Source: DASPWW01 sp963841715 (lineage in GTDB: Bacteria > Actinomycetota > Thermoleophilia > Solirubrobacterales > 70-9). From it: a stretch of DNA of 64,000 bases. Positions 1 to 7,662 of this stretch are shown piece by piece. Location of the stretch: NCBI GenBank assembly GCA_963841715.1, contig CAWJDP010000001.1, positions 868,001-932,000 on the forward strand, written 5' to 3'. The translations under genes were made by a program, and so were the position numbers. The notes below the pieces were generated by a model that worked only from the letters and a program-made list of their open reading frames with translations, was not told where the DNA came from and did not search any database. The stretch's first letter is position 1. Each line of letters starts with the position of its first letter.

Positions 1-273
1 CGGCGCAGGTGATGATCGCAGCGAAAGGGCTCTGCGAGCTCGCCTGGTCCTCTCCCTTCGGGGAGTAGTCGCGCAGCTTCAGCTTCCCGCGCCGGTAGCG
101 GCGGTTTCCCTTCTCGAGCACCTTGAGAGCGGCGTCGGGCGTCTTCGGATGCGGACGCCGCTGGCCGTGCCTCTTCTCCACCGCCTCGGCCGCGCCGGCG
201 GCGCCGCCTAGAAGCGTCGCGCCCGCCTCTGCGCTCGTGCCCGCCAGATATCCCGCCGATCACACTCAGCCAT
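1..273 (-). CDS. Beta-carbonic anhydrase, N-terminal part, cut by window edge and frameshifted
   Basis: This is the start of a gene that runs off the left edge. The reading frame ending at base 1 gives ALKVLEKGNRRYRRGKL followed by SPFAAIITCA, which matches the N-terminal helix and first zinc-site strand (ITC-A-D-S-R) of beta-class carbonic anhydrases, enzymes that interconvert CO2 and bicarbonate. That frame has no start. The ATG at 271-273, which overlaps the stop of the RNase H gene, opens MAECDRRDI in another frame, and the two join if one base is missing near 252. The joined N-terminus reads CDRRDI then LAGTSAEAGATLLGG, a twin-arginine (Tat) type signal, so the enzyme is probably exported. 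The zinc ligands lie outside the window. The frameshift is likely a lost C in a short run. Family call is good; export is inferred. Confidence 0.7.
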
Positions 274-676
274 CGAGCGTGGTGTTTACCAGCTTGTCCG
301 CCGCCGCGTTCCGGTCGCGCCTGACGTGGGTGAGCGACCAGCGGTCGAATCCCCCGAGCTCCCTGATCACGCGCGCGTTCAGCCTCCTCAGCTCGTCGTC
401 CTTGACCTTGTAGTCGCCGTTCACCTGGCGGACGATCAGCTCCGAGTCCCCGATCAGCTCGACCTCGCTCGCGCCCAGCTCGCGGGCGCGCTCGATCCCG
501 AGCAGCAGCGCCCTGTACTCGGCGACGTTGTTGGTCGCCCTGCCGATCCGCTCACCGCGCTGCTCGAGCACCTCGCCGTCCGGGGTCGCGACGACGGCCG
601 CGATTGCGGCGAGGCCGGGGTTGCCCCGCGCGCCCCCGTCCACGTTGACGACCAGGCGCCCGACGGCCGGCGTCAC
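266..676 (-). CDS. rnhA: Ribonuclease HI family protein
   Basis: A 136-residue single-domain RNase H fold protein that would cleave the RNA strand of RNA-DNA hybrids in the cytoplasm. The four acidic catalytic positions of the family are visible: the first Asp in VDGGARGNPG, the Glu in NVAEYRALL, the Asp in IGDSELIV and the last Asp in RRDRNAAADKLVN. It lacks the basic-protrusion length of E. coli RNase HI and looks like the short actinobacterial type. It follows the zinc-ribbon gene upstream by 22 bases, and its stop overlaps the start of the carbonic anhydrase gene, so the three form a unit. RNase HII is encoded separately at about 18 kb, so the two enzymes could be partly redundant. Confidence 0.88.
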   Translation of the reverse strand: MTPAVGRLVVNVDGGARGNPGLAAIAAVVATPDGEVLEQRGERIGRATNNVAEYRALLLGIERARELGASEVELIGDSELIVRQVNGDYKVKDDELRRLNARVIRELGGFDRWSLTHVRRDRNAAADKLVNTTLDG

Positions 677-698
677 GACCGCGGCGCGCGCCGCGGGC

Positions 699-1313
699 TC
701 ATTTCGGGCCGCCGCCGTTGCCGGCGATGCTGAGCTTCAGGCGTCCGTCCTCAGCCGCGTGCGCGTTCCACGCGCGGTCCGCCGGGTTCAGCTCCCTGAC
801 CTCCTTGCCCTGGCCGAGCGCCTGGACCGTGATCTCGCGGTCGGCGAGCTTGACCGCCCACTGGTACCACGAGAGCTCCCAGGCGACCGTCAGGCGGACC
901 TCCTCGGGGCGCTCGGCCGGGGTGACCGCGGACACGCGCGGCTCACCGAGCGACCGCGTCAGGCCCTCGACGGTGCGGCGGTACTCGCTGCGGTTGAAGC
1001 GCTCGAGCGCGCGACGAAGCCGTCGCTGCGGCGACTCGCCCGCCCAGCGGCTGCGACGCAGCGGTCCCGACCGGCGCCGCGGGGATCGCTCCTCGGTGTT
1101 CGGCGCAGGGCGCCGCTCGGAGGGCGGGTCGACACGGACCCAGCCGGCAGACTGGACGCCGACGCGGCACAGGTCGCAAACGGCACGACGCTCGCCCTCG
1201 GGCGTCTTGTAGGCGCGCGTCCGCTCGCCCCGGAGCATCGATCGGCCGCAGACCTCGCAGGCGTCGAATTCGTCGATCTCGGCATGCACGCGCGCCAAGG
1301 TAGCAAGCCTCAA
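699..1313 (-). CDS. Conserved hypothetical protein with N-terminal zinc ribbon
   Basis: I do not recognise a named family. The 204-residue protein begins with a four-cysteine motif, CEVCG at about residue 18 and CDLC at about residue 46, typical of a small treble-clef or zinc-ribbon fold. A basic, proline-rich linker follows (about residues 60-95) and then a C-terminal domain of about 100 residues with a WELSWYQWAVKL segment. There is no signal peptide or membrane segment. It lies directly upstream of RNase HI and downstream of the EF-G-like gene on the same strand. Nucleic-acid binding is a plausible but unproven role, given the zinc ribbon and basic linker. The start could lie a few codons further in. 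Confidence 0.6.
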   Translation of the reverse strand: MRLATLARVHAEIDEFDACEVCGRSMLRGERTRAYKTPEGERRAVCDLCRVGVQSAGWVRVDPPSERRPAPNTEERSPRRRSGPLRRSRWAGESPQRRLRRALERFNRSEYRRTVEGLTRSLGEPRVSAVTPAERPEEVRLTVAWELSWYQWAVKLADREITVQALGQGKEVRELNPADRAWNAHAAEDGRLKLSIAGNGGGPK

Positions 1314-1329
1314 CGCGGTGACGGCGGCG

Positions 1330-3435
1330 CTAAGCCGCCTCGGCGTCCTCGCTTCGCGCGGCGTCGATCACCTTCTGCGCGAGGTGGCTCGGAATCTCCT
1401 CGTAGCGCTCGAACTCCATCGTGTAGTCGCCGCGCCCGCCCGTGATCGCGCGCAGATCGGGCGCATAGTCGAGCACCTCGGCCATCGGCACCTCGGCCTT
1501 GACCTCGGTCGCAGACCCCTTCGGCTCCATGCCGAGCGGGCGCCCGCGGCGCGAGTTGAGGTCGCCGATCACGTCGCCGACCGCGTCCTCGGGGACGCTG
1601 ATCGTGATCTTCATGATCGGCTCCAGCAGCGCCGCGTCCGCCTCCGCGGCGGCCTGCTTGAAGGCCATCGATCCGGCGACCTTGAACGCGTTCTCGGAGC
1701 TGTCGACGCGGTGGTGCTGGCCGTCGTAGAGGCGCACGCGCACGTCCTTGATCGGGTAGCCGGCGAGGACGCCGTTGGACATCGCCTCGGCGACGCCCTT
1801 CTCGACCGCGGGGATGAACCCGCTCGGGATCACGCCGCCCTTGATCTCGTTCACGAACTCCAGTCCCGATCCGGACTGGCCCGGCGAGATCTCGATGTGG
1901 CAGTCGCCGAACTGGCCCCGCCCGCCCGTCTGCTTCTTGTAGCGGCCGTGGGCCTTCGCGGGCTTGCGGATCGTCTCGACGTATGGAACCTGGGGCGGCT
2001 TCAGCTTGATCTCGGCGCCGAAGCGCTCCTTCATCCGGTCGACGATCACCTCGACGTGGACCTGCGTCAGCCCGGCGATGATCTGCTCGCCGGTCTGCGG
2101 GTCGCGGTGGACGTCGAGCGTCGGGTCCTCCTCCTCGAGGCGCCGGATCGCCGTCACCGCCTTCTCCTCGTCGCCCTTCGTCTTCGGCTCGAAGGCGAAG
2201 GCCATCACCGGCGCGGGGAGGTCGAGCGGCGGGAACGTGATCCTCGACTCCTTCGTCCCGAGCACGTCCCCGGCGCGCGTCTCCTTCAGCTTCGCGACCG
2301 CGCCGATGTCGCCCGGCCCGAGGGCGTCGATCGCCTCGAGCTCCTTGCCGCGCGGCGCCGAGAGCTGGCCGATGCGCTCCTTCGCGCGGCGGGTGACGTT
2401 GGTGACCTGGGAGTCGCTCGAGAGCACCCCCGAGTAGACCCTGAGCATGTTCAGCCGCCCCGCGTAGGGGTCGGCGAGCGTCTTGAAGACGTAGGCGACG
2501 AGATCGCCGTCGGGATCGGGCTCGATCTCGATCTCGTTGCCCTCCTCGTCGAGCGCCGCCATCGCGCCGCGCATGTCGGGCGAGGGCACGTCCTCGACCA
2601 GCGCCTCGAGCAGCCGGTTTGTGCCGAGATTGCGGGTCGCGACCCCGCATGTGACCGGGAACAGCTTCGCCCCTGTCACCCCCTGCTTCAGCACCGTGAC
2701 GATCTCCTCGTGCGAGATCTCCTCGCCCTCGAGGTAGCGCTCCATGAGCTCGTCGGAGTTCTCCGCGACCTCGTCCATCAGCTTCTCGCGGTACTCGTTC
2801 GCCTGCTCGGCGAGCTCCCCGGGAATCTCGATCTGCTTCGCGTTGCCGCGGTCCGCGCCCTCGTACTCGAACGCCGTCATGTCGATGAGGTCGATCACGC
2901 CGCGGACTTCGTGCTCACTGCCGATCGGGATCTCGGTGGCGACGACGTGCGGGCCGAACGCGGCCTTCAGCGAGTCGAGGCTGGTGAAGAAGTCGGCGCG
3001 CTCGCGGTCGAGCATGTTCACGAACACGAGCCGCGCGAGGCCCTCGTCCCTGGCGCGGCCCCACAGCCGTTCGGTGTGGACCTCGACGCCCATGACGCCG
3101 TTGATGACGACAACCGCCGCGTCCGCGACGCGCAGGCTGGCGAGGGTGTCGGCGACGAAGCTCGACTCGCCCGGGGTGTCGAGGAGGTTGATCTTGCGGT
3201 CGGAGTACTCGAACGAGGCCAGCGTCGCCCCGATCGACATCTGCCGCTGCTTCTCGTCCGCGTCGGCGTCAAACGCGGTGCTGCCGTCCTCGACGCTTCC
3301 GAGCCTGTTGATCACGCCGGCCTCGAACAGGATCGCCTCGGCGAGCGAGGTCTTCCCCGTGCCCCTGTGGCCGATCAGGGCGACGTTGCGGATCTTGTCG
3401 GACGGCTTGTGCGGCACCGAACGCAATATATGCAA
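1330..3435 (-). CDS. Elongation factor G-like translational GTPase (EF-G2 type)
   Basis: A 701-residue protein with the five-domain EF-G layout: G domain (about 1-280), domain II, domain III, domain IV and a C-terminal domain V ending in GRGDYTMEFERYEEIP. The P-loop GHRGTGKTS is present. The G3 motif reads DTPGE (Glu90) where translocating EF-G has DTPGH, so the catalytic switch-II histidine is absent. The G4 motif reads NMLD (residues 140-143) instead of NKxD. This pattern points to the EF-G2 group of actinobacteria, whose members do not simply replace EF-G in translocation. The usual rpsL-rpsG-fusA-tuf neighbourhood is absent, which supports a paralogue. The start could be TTG at 3435 or GTG at 3417; a -10-like TATATT lies 7 bases before the GTG. 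Confidence 0.85.
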   Translation of the reverse strand: MHILRSVPHKPSDKIRNVALIGHRGTGKTSLAEAILFEAGVINRLGSVEDGSTAFDADADEKQRQMSIGATLASFEYSDRKINLLDTPGESSFVADTLASLRVADAAVVVINGVMGVEVHTERLWGRARDEGLARLVFVNMLDRERADFFTSLDSLKAAFGPHVVATEIPIGSEHEVRGVIDLIDMTAFEYEGADRGNAKQIEIPGELAEQANEYREKLMDEVAENSDELMERYLEGEEISHEEIVTVLKQGVTGAKLFPVTCGVATRNLGTNRLLEALVEDVPSPDMRGAMAALDEEGNEIEIEPDPDGDLVAYVFKTLADPYAGRLNMLRVYSGVLSSDSQVTNVTRRAKERIGQLSAPRGKELEAIDALGPGDIGAVAKLKETRAGDVLGTKESRITFPPLDLPAPVMAFAFEPKTKGDEEKAVTAIRRLEEEDPTLDVHRDPQTGEQIIAGLTQVHVEVIVDRMKERFGAEIKLKPPQVPYVETIRKPAKAHGRYKKQTGGRGQFGDCHIEISPGQSGSGLEFVNEIKGGVIPSGFIPAVEKGVAEAMSNGVLAGYPIKDVRVRLYDGQHHRVDSSENAFKVAGSMAFKQAAAEADAALLEPIMKITISVPEDAVGDVIGDLNSRRGRPLGMEPKGSATEVKAEVPMAEVLDYAPDLRAITGGRGDYTMEFERYEEIPSHLAQKVIDAARSEDAEAA
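3415..3430 (-). promoter_or_regulatory. Possible -10 element and leaderless start of the EF-G-like gene
   Basis: Read on the minus strand, TATATT (3430-3425) is followed by exactly seven bases and then GTG (3417-3415), in frame with the EF-G-like protein. This spacing is what a leaderless actinobacterial transcript would show. It is the only AT-rich patch between the sigma-factor stop and the GTPase. No clear -35 box is visible, so this is a weak call. Confidence 0.3.
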
Positions 3436-3442
3436 CCCGCGG

Positions 3443-3470
3443 CCCCCGGACGCGAAGCGGAGGAGGTCGC
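3443..3470. repeat. Dispersed GC-rich repeat, copy A
   Basis: The core CCCCGGACGCGAAGCGGAGG recurs in the window with few changes, here in the gap between the EF-G-like gene and the sigma gene. Close copies are at 13473-13504 (inverted) and 35584-35613. Looser ones are near 37350-37372 and 48903-48925. See the finding on this repeat. Confidence 0.5.
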
Positions 3471-3479
3471 GGCTGGTTC

Positions 3480-4277
3480 CTACGCGGGACTTTGCGAGAG
3501 GCCCGAGCGCAGGCCGAGCACGGCCTTGGTGTGGAGCTGGGAGACGCGCGACTCAGTCACGCCGAGCACCTCGCCGATCTCCCGCAGGGTCAGGTTCTCG
3601 TAGTAGTAGAGGGCGATCACAACCCGCTCTCGGTCCGGCAGCGTCTCGATCGCGCCCACGAGCCGGTCCTTGAACTCGGCGGCGTCGAGCTCATTCTGGG
3701 GGTCGATCGCGTTCGGGTCGCGGATCGTGTCGAGCAGCGAGACCTGCCCGCCGGCGGGGTCGGCGACCGTCCACAGGTCGTCGAGCGCGAGCACCGAGGA
3801 GTTCGCGATCTCGAGCAGCGCGGCGCGCAGCTCGTCGACGCTCATCCCGAGCTTCTCGGCCAGCTCCTCCTCGGTCGGCGCGCGCTGGAGGCCGTTCTCG
3901 AGCTCGGAGTGGACCTGCTCGATCTCGCGGGCGCGGGAGCGCACCGAGCGCGGGACCCAGTCGAGCGAGCGCAGCTCGTCGATGATCGCGCCCTTGATCC
4001 GCGACACCGCGAAGGTCTCGAACTTGATCTCGCGGTCGGGGTCGTAGCGCTCGATCGCGCCGATCAGGCCCAGCAGCCCGTACGAGATCAGGTCGGCTTC
4101 CTCGACGTGCGAGGGCAGCCCCGAGGCCATCCGCCCGGCGACGTATTTGACCAGCGGCGAGTACGCGACAACCAGCCGCTCGCGCGCGCGCTTGTCTCCG
4201 TCCACCTTGCACCGGCGCCAGAGCTCGCGCAGCTCAACCGACTTGACGCTTGTTTTTGTACCCCCCTGGGCTTCCAC
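3480..4277 (-). CDS. RNA polymerase sigma factor, FliA/WhiG type
   Basis: A 265-residue sigma-70 family protein with regions 2, 3 and 4 and no region 1.1. Region 2 is clear (DLISYGLLGLIGAIERYDP, then FETFAVSRIKGAIIDELR), region 3 starts with the APTEEELAEKLGM-type helix, and region 4 ends in LTLREIGEVLGVTESRVSQ, the -35-reading helix-turn-helix. The size and the RIKGAIIDELR motif fit the FliA/WhiG/SigD group. Its place after dprA and a Xer recombinase is where WhiG or SigD is found in other Gram-positive genomes. No flagellar gene is in view, so a sporulation-like or stress role is as likely as motility. The GTG start at 4277 gives a short N-terminal tail; shorter starts are possible. Confidence 0.88.
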   Translation of the reverse strand: MEAQGGTKTSVKSVELRELWRRCKVDGDKRARERLVVAYSPLVKYVAGRMASGLPSHVEEADLISYGLLGLIGAIERYDPDREIKFETFAVSRIKGAIIDELRSLDWVPRSVRSRAREIEQVHSELENGLQRAPTEEELAEKLGMSVDELRAALLEIANSSVLALDDLWTVADPAGGQVSLLDTIRDPNAIDPQNELDAAEFKDRLVGAIETLPDRERVVIALYYYENLTLREIGEVLGVTESRVSQLHTKAVLGLRSGLSQSPA

Positions 4278-4367
4278 TCAGGTCCCGCGGCCAACATTAC
4301 CTACTGGCCGAATATTCGACGCCGGTTGTGCCCTGGGGTGCAATTCAGGCCTCGATGCATCACTCAT

Positions 4368-5276
4368 CTACGCGCGCGGATGGCTGCGCGCATACTGGCT
4401 GCGCAGGCGCGAGGGCTCGACGCGGGTGTAGATCTGCGTCGTCGACACGCTCGCGTGACCGAGCAGCTCCTGGATCGAGCGCAGATCGGCACCGCCCTCG
4501 AGCATGTGGGTCGCGAACGAGTGCCTGAGCGCGTGCGGGGAGATCCCACCCGCGAGCGCCGCCTCGCGCAGCCAGCGCCCAAGCCGGCGGCGCACGTCCG
4601 ACGCGGACAGGCGTCGCCCGCGCCGCGACAGGAACAGCGCGGCGGGCGTGCCCCCCCCTTGAGCGGCGGCTTCGGCGAGCTCCGGCCTCGCCGCGGTGAG
4701 GTAGCGCTGGAGCGCGCGCTGGGCCGGCTCCCCGATCGGGACGATCCGCGTCTTGTCGCCCTTCCCCGTCACGCGCACGGTCTCGGAGTCGAAGCTGACC
4801 CCGTCGGCGTCGAGGCTGACGACCTCCTCACATCGCAGCCCGCACGCGTAGGTGAGCTCGAACATCGCGCGGTCGCGCGCGTCGAGTGGCGTAGAGACCG
4901 GGATCCGCTCCAGCAGCGCCTCGACCTCGGCGCGCGGTAGCGCGCGCGGGAGCCGCGACGGCCGCTTCGGGCTCGACAGCAGCTCAGCCGGGTTCTGCCC
5001 GATCTCGTCGACGCTGACGAGGTAGTCGTAGAAGCCGCGCACGGCGGCGAGCTTGCGCGCGACGGTCGAGCGCGCGGCGCCGCGCTCGGAGAGCACGGCG
5101 GCGAACGCCCGCAGCTCGCGATAGCCGACCGCTGTCGGCTCAAGCCTGCGCTCCGACGCCCAATCGCCGAGCTGCTCGAGGTCGGCGCGGTAGGCGCGCT
5201 TGCTGTTCCGCGCCGCCCCGCGCCGCGCTAGATCGCGCTCGTAGCGCTCGATCGCGGCCTTCCAGCCGTCAGTCAT
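4368..5276 (-). CDS. Tyrosine recombinase XerC/XerD
   Basis: A 302-residue integrase-family recombinase, the usual Xer length, that would resolve chromosome dimers at the dif site near cell division. An N-terminal SAM-like core-binding domain (about 1-95) precedes the catalytic domain. All catalytic residues are present: Arg148 (CGLRCEE), Lys172 (GKGDKTR), His248 and Arg251 (HALRH), His274 (LLGHAS) and the nucleophile Tyr283 (TQIYTRV). It is 90 bases upstream of the sigma gene on the same strand, as in the codV...sigD and xerC-whiG arrangements of other Gram-positives. No phage or integron genes surround it, so a housekeeping role is favoured. Sequence alone does not separate XerC from XerD here. 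Confidence 0.92.
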   Translation of the reverse strand: MTDGWKAAIERYERDLARRGAARNSKRAYRADLEQLGDWASERRLEPTAVGYRELRAFAAVLSERGAARSTVARKLAAVRGFYDYLVSVDEIGQNPAELLSSPKRPSRLPRALPRAEVEALLERIPVSTPLDARDRAMFELTYACGLRCEEVVSLDADGVSFDSETVRVTGKGDKTRIVPIGEPAQRALQRYLTAARPELAEAAAQGGGTPAALFLSRRGRRLSASDVRRRLGRWLREAALAGGISPHALRHSFATHMLEGGADLRSIQELLGHASVSTTQIYTRVEPSRLRSQYARSHPRA

Positions 5277-5323
5277 ACCGTGGAGTTCGGCGCCGGCGCC
5301 CTCACGCCTGCGCGAGGCCGCGC

Positions 5324-6397
5324 CTAGAAGATGTAGACCGGAGTCCCTACGTCGACCTTGTCGTAGAGGTTCTCAACGTCGGGAATCGACATCCGGATGC
5401 AGCCGTGCGACGCGGCCGTCCCGAGCGAGTCGAGCTCGTCGGTTCCGTGGATGCCGGCGCCGTCGACGAGGCCCATCCAGCGCGCCTTCAGCGGATCCGC
5501 GGGGCCGGGCGGGACCGTGGTCCCGGCGAGATCGCCCGCCCAGGCCGAGTTCGGCACGTGCCAAGACGGGTCCACCTGCTTGTCCTGGATGTTGTACTCG
5601 CCGGCGGGCGTCTCGAGGCCGACCTGGCCGACGGCGATCGTGTAAGTCTTCGCAAGCTTCAGGTTCTGGAATAGGCGCAGCTTGAACCCGCTGCGGTCGA
5701 TGACGATGTAGGTCGGGTACTTCTGCGCGAGCTGGGCCTCGGTGACGCTCGGCTTCGTCTTCGTCACGGTCGCCTGGACCGTGCGCTCGTCCGGGGACTG
5801 GATCGCCGCCATCAGCTTCGAGCGCAGAGCGTCGGTCTGGAGCGCGACGCCGTCCCGCGGCTTCTCGGGCAGCAGCGAGGTCGGCGTCGGCTTCACGGTC
5901 GCGTCGACCGGCTCGCGGTCGATCTTCCCCTGCAGGCCCTTGATGAAGGAGTCGAGCGCGGCGGTCGAGTACGAGATCCGCGGCGAGATCGTGCGGTCGA
6001 CGTCACCGCCGGTCGCGTAGCGCCACAGGCGCGTTGGGAGACCGCCCTCGCGGCTCGCCGCGACCGCCTCGTCGACCATCGCGTTCGTATCGGCGCGCGT
6101 CTGCAGCTGCTGCGGGGTGAGCGTGTAGCTGTTGCCTTCGAACGTGACCGTGACCGGCTTCTGCAACGGCTTCACGAGGCTGTCGTTGAGGATCGCCCTC
6201 GCGCTGTCGGCGCTCTTGCCGCCGAGGTCGATCCCCTCGACGCTGACGCCGTCGGCGATCTTGTCCTCGTTTGCGTGATCCCACGCGTAAGCGCCGACGA
6301 CCATCAGCAGGCCCCAGACGACAAACGCGATCACCGCGATCAGCGCCCAGCGCCTTGGGCCGCGTCCCTGCTTGGTCGATTCCAGTCCGGTCGTCAT
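5324..6397 (-). CDS. L,D-transpeptidase (YkuD) with peptidoglycan-binding domain
   Basis: A 357-residue cell-wall enzyme that would form 3-3 cross-links in peptidoglycan or anchor proteins to it. A single N-terminal membrane segment (about residues 17-37, WALIAVIAFVVWGLLMVVGA) follows a basic tail and anchors it in the membrane with the rest outside. Residues of about 45-115 match a PG-binding type-4 domain (DGVSVEGIDLGGKS). The YkuD domain occupies the last 130 residues, with the catalytic signature HGTDEL...SHGCIRM; the nucleophile is Cys333. The gene stands in a single-direction stretch, 47 bases after the recombinase start. Nothing in it looks unusual. Confidence 0.9.
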   Translation of the reverse strand: MTTGLESTKQGRGPRRWALIAVIAFVVWGLLMVVGAYAWDHANEDKIADGVSVEGIDLGGKSADSARAILNDSLVKPLQKPVTVTFEGNSYTLTPQQLQTRADTNAMVDEAVAASREGGLPTRLWRYATGGDVDRTISPRISYSTAALDSFIKGLQGKIDREPVDATVKPTPTSLLPEKPRDGVALQTDALRSKLMAAIQSPDERTVQATVTKTKPSVTEAQLAQKYPTYIVIDRSGFKLRLFQNLKLAKTYTIAVGQVGLETPAGEYNIQDKQVDPSWHVPNSAWAGDLAGTTVPPGPADPLKARWMGLVDGAGIHGTDELDSLGTAASHGCIRMSIPDVENLYDKVDVGTPVYIF

Positions 6398-6552
6398 CTC
6401 TCGAGCAATCCCCTATTCGACGTTCGCGCGCCGTTTCCACCCGGGGCGGCGCGCACGAATTCTAGGGACCGGCAATCCCGTCCAAACGCGCTATTCGCGC
6501 CTGCAAACCGGGTTGCGCGCCGATCCGCACAAGCCCGCGCGCGGAGCCGCGA

Positions 6553-7662
6553 TCAGAGGCCGAGCGGCTCCTCCATGCGCCGGTCCGCCCTGCGCACGTG
6601 CGGGCTGCGGCGTAGGAACTCCTCGACTTCCTTCTCGTACCTGTATTCGCCCTCGGCGTCCTTGAGCACCGGATGCAGGCGCAGGTACTCGCCGAACTTG
6701 ATCGCGGCCTCGCGCGACGTGTAGCCGTACCTGAACCCGGTCGCCGTCAGCTTGCGGTTGTCGAGCCCGCGGCCGTACCGGAGCTGGTTGACCATCTCGT
6801 CGGGGATCCGGAACCCGAGCCGGCGAAGCGGGCCGGCCACGGCGCCGGTCCCGAACGGCGGCAGGACGGGCAGCGGGCGCTTGCCGAGCAGCCCGATCAC
6901 CTCGGAGAGGGCAAGGACGCCGTCGCCGGCGACGTTGTAGGTGCCGGGGACCTGGTTCAGCAGCACGTGCTCGAGCGCATGGACGACGTCGTCTTCGTGG
7001 GCAAACTGATAGCGGGGGTCGAAGCCGAGCACCATCGGGACCAGCGGCAGCGCGAACATCCGCGCGTGCGGAGTCCGCAGATGCGGGCCGAGGACGTTCG
7101 AGCACCGCAGAACGGTCACCGTCACCTCTGGGCGCTTGAACGCGAACTCGGCTACCGCCTGCTCGGCCTCGACGACGTCGCGCTCGATCTCGGTCCGCGG
7201 CGGATGCGGGCGCTGCATCTCCTCGGTGAAGAACGCGGGATCGTCCTGCTCGCAGCCGTAGTAGTGGGCCGAGCTCTTGAACACGAATCGCTTCACCGGC
7301 GAGTCGGCGCCGGTGCAGGCAGCGAGGATGTTCATCGTCCCGATGACGTTGTTCTCGTGCGCGAGCCGTGGCGTCGTCGTCGTCGAGTTGACGACGAGGC
7401 GGGTGTCGACGACGGTGTCAATCTCCACCGCCTTGACGATCCGCTGGATCAGCGAGTGCTGGTTCGAGACCTTGACGAACTCGGTCCGCTCGAGCTCGCG
7501 CGTCGGGTCCTCGTTGTCGACGCCGATGATCGCCTCGATCTCGGGGAACGACTCGAGCGCCTGGGCGAGGCGCCCGCCCCAGTACGTCGACAGACCGGTT
7601 ACGAGGACACGCCGGACGTCGGCCGGAACCGGGCCGCGCTCGCTTCGCGCGGAAACACTCAT
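6553..7662 (-). CDS. NAD-dependent epimerase/dehydratase family protein (extended SDR)
   Basis: A 369-residue extended short-chain dehydrogenase. The Rossmann dinucleotide motif is modified (VTGLSTYWGGRLAQAL), and the active-site Tyr sits in SAHYYGCEQ. The C-terminal half resembles nucleoside-diphosphate-sugar epimerases. The substrate cannot be read from the sequence. Its ATG overlaps the stop of the acyltransferase gene upstream by an ATGA, so the two are translationally coupled. In actinobacteria this SDR/acyltransferase pair is a recurring combination, suggesting a lipid or glycolipid role (inference). The ATG at 7662 was chosen because it gives this overlap and the expected N-terminal distance to the Rossmann motif. 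Confidence 0.8.
   Translation of the reverse strand: MSVSARSERGPVPADVRRVLVTGLSTYWGGRLAQALESFPEIEAIIGVDNEDPTRELERTEFVKVSNQHSLIQRIVKAVEIDTVVDTRLVVNSTTTTPRLAHENNVIGTMNILAACTGADSPVKRFVFKSSAHYYGCEQDDPAFFTEEMQRPHPPRTEIERDVVEAEQAVAEFAFKRPEVTVTVLRCSNVLGPHLRTPHARMFALPLVPMVLGFDPRYQFAHEDDVVHALEHVLLNQVPGTYNVAGDGVLALSEVIGLLGKRPLPVLPPFGTGAVAGPLRRLGFRIPDEMVNQLRYGRGLDNRKLTATGFRYGYTSREAAIKFGEYLRLHPVLKDAEGEYRYEKEVEEFLRRSPHVRRADRRMEEPLGL

Noticed and set aside
1318..3603. A 761-codon open frame on the plus strand opposite the EF-G-like gene, and many similar long antisense frames
   Set aside because: They mirror real minus-strand genes. High GC at third codon positions removes stop codons on the opposite strand. 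The products are Arg/Ala/Leu-rich and show no family motifs.
4368..5276. A mobile-element integrase
   Set aside because: There is no att-like repeat, excisionase or phage gene nearby. The length and position fit housekeeping XerC/D.
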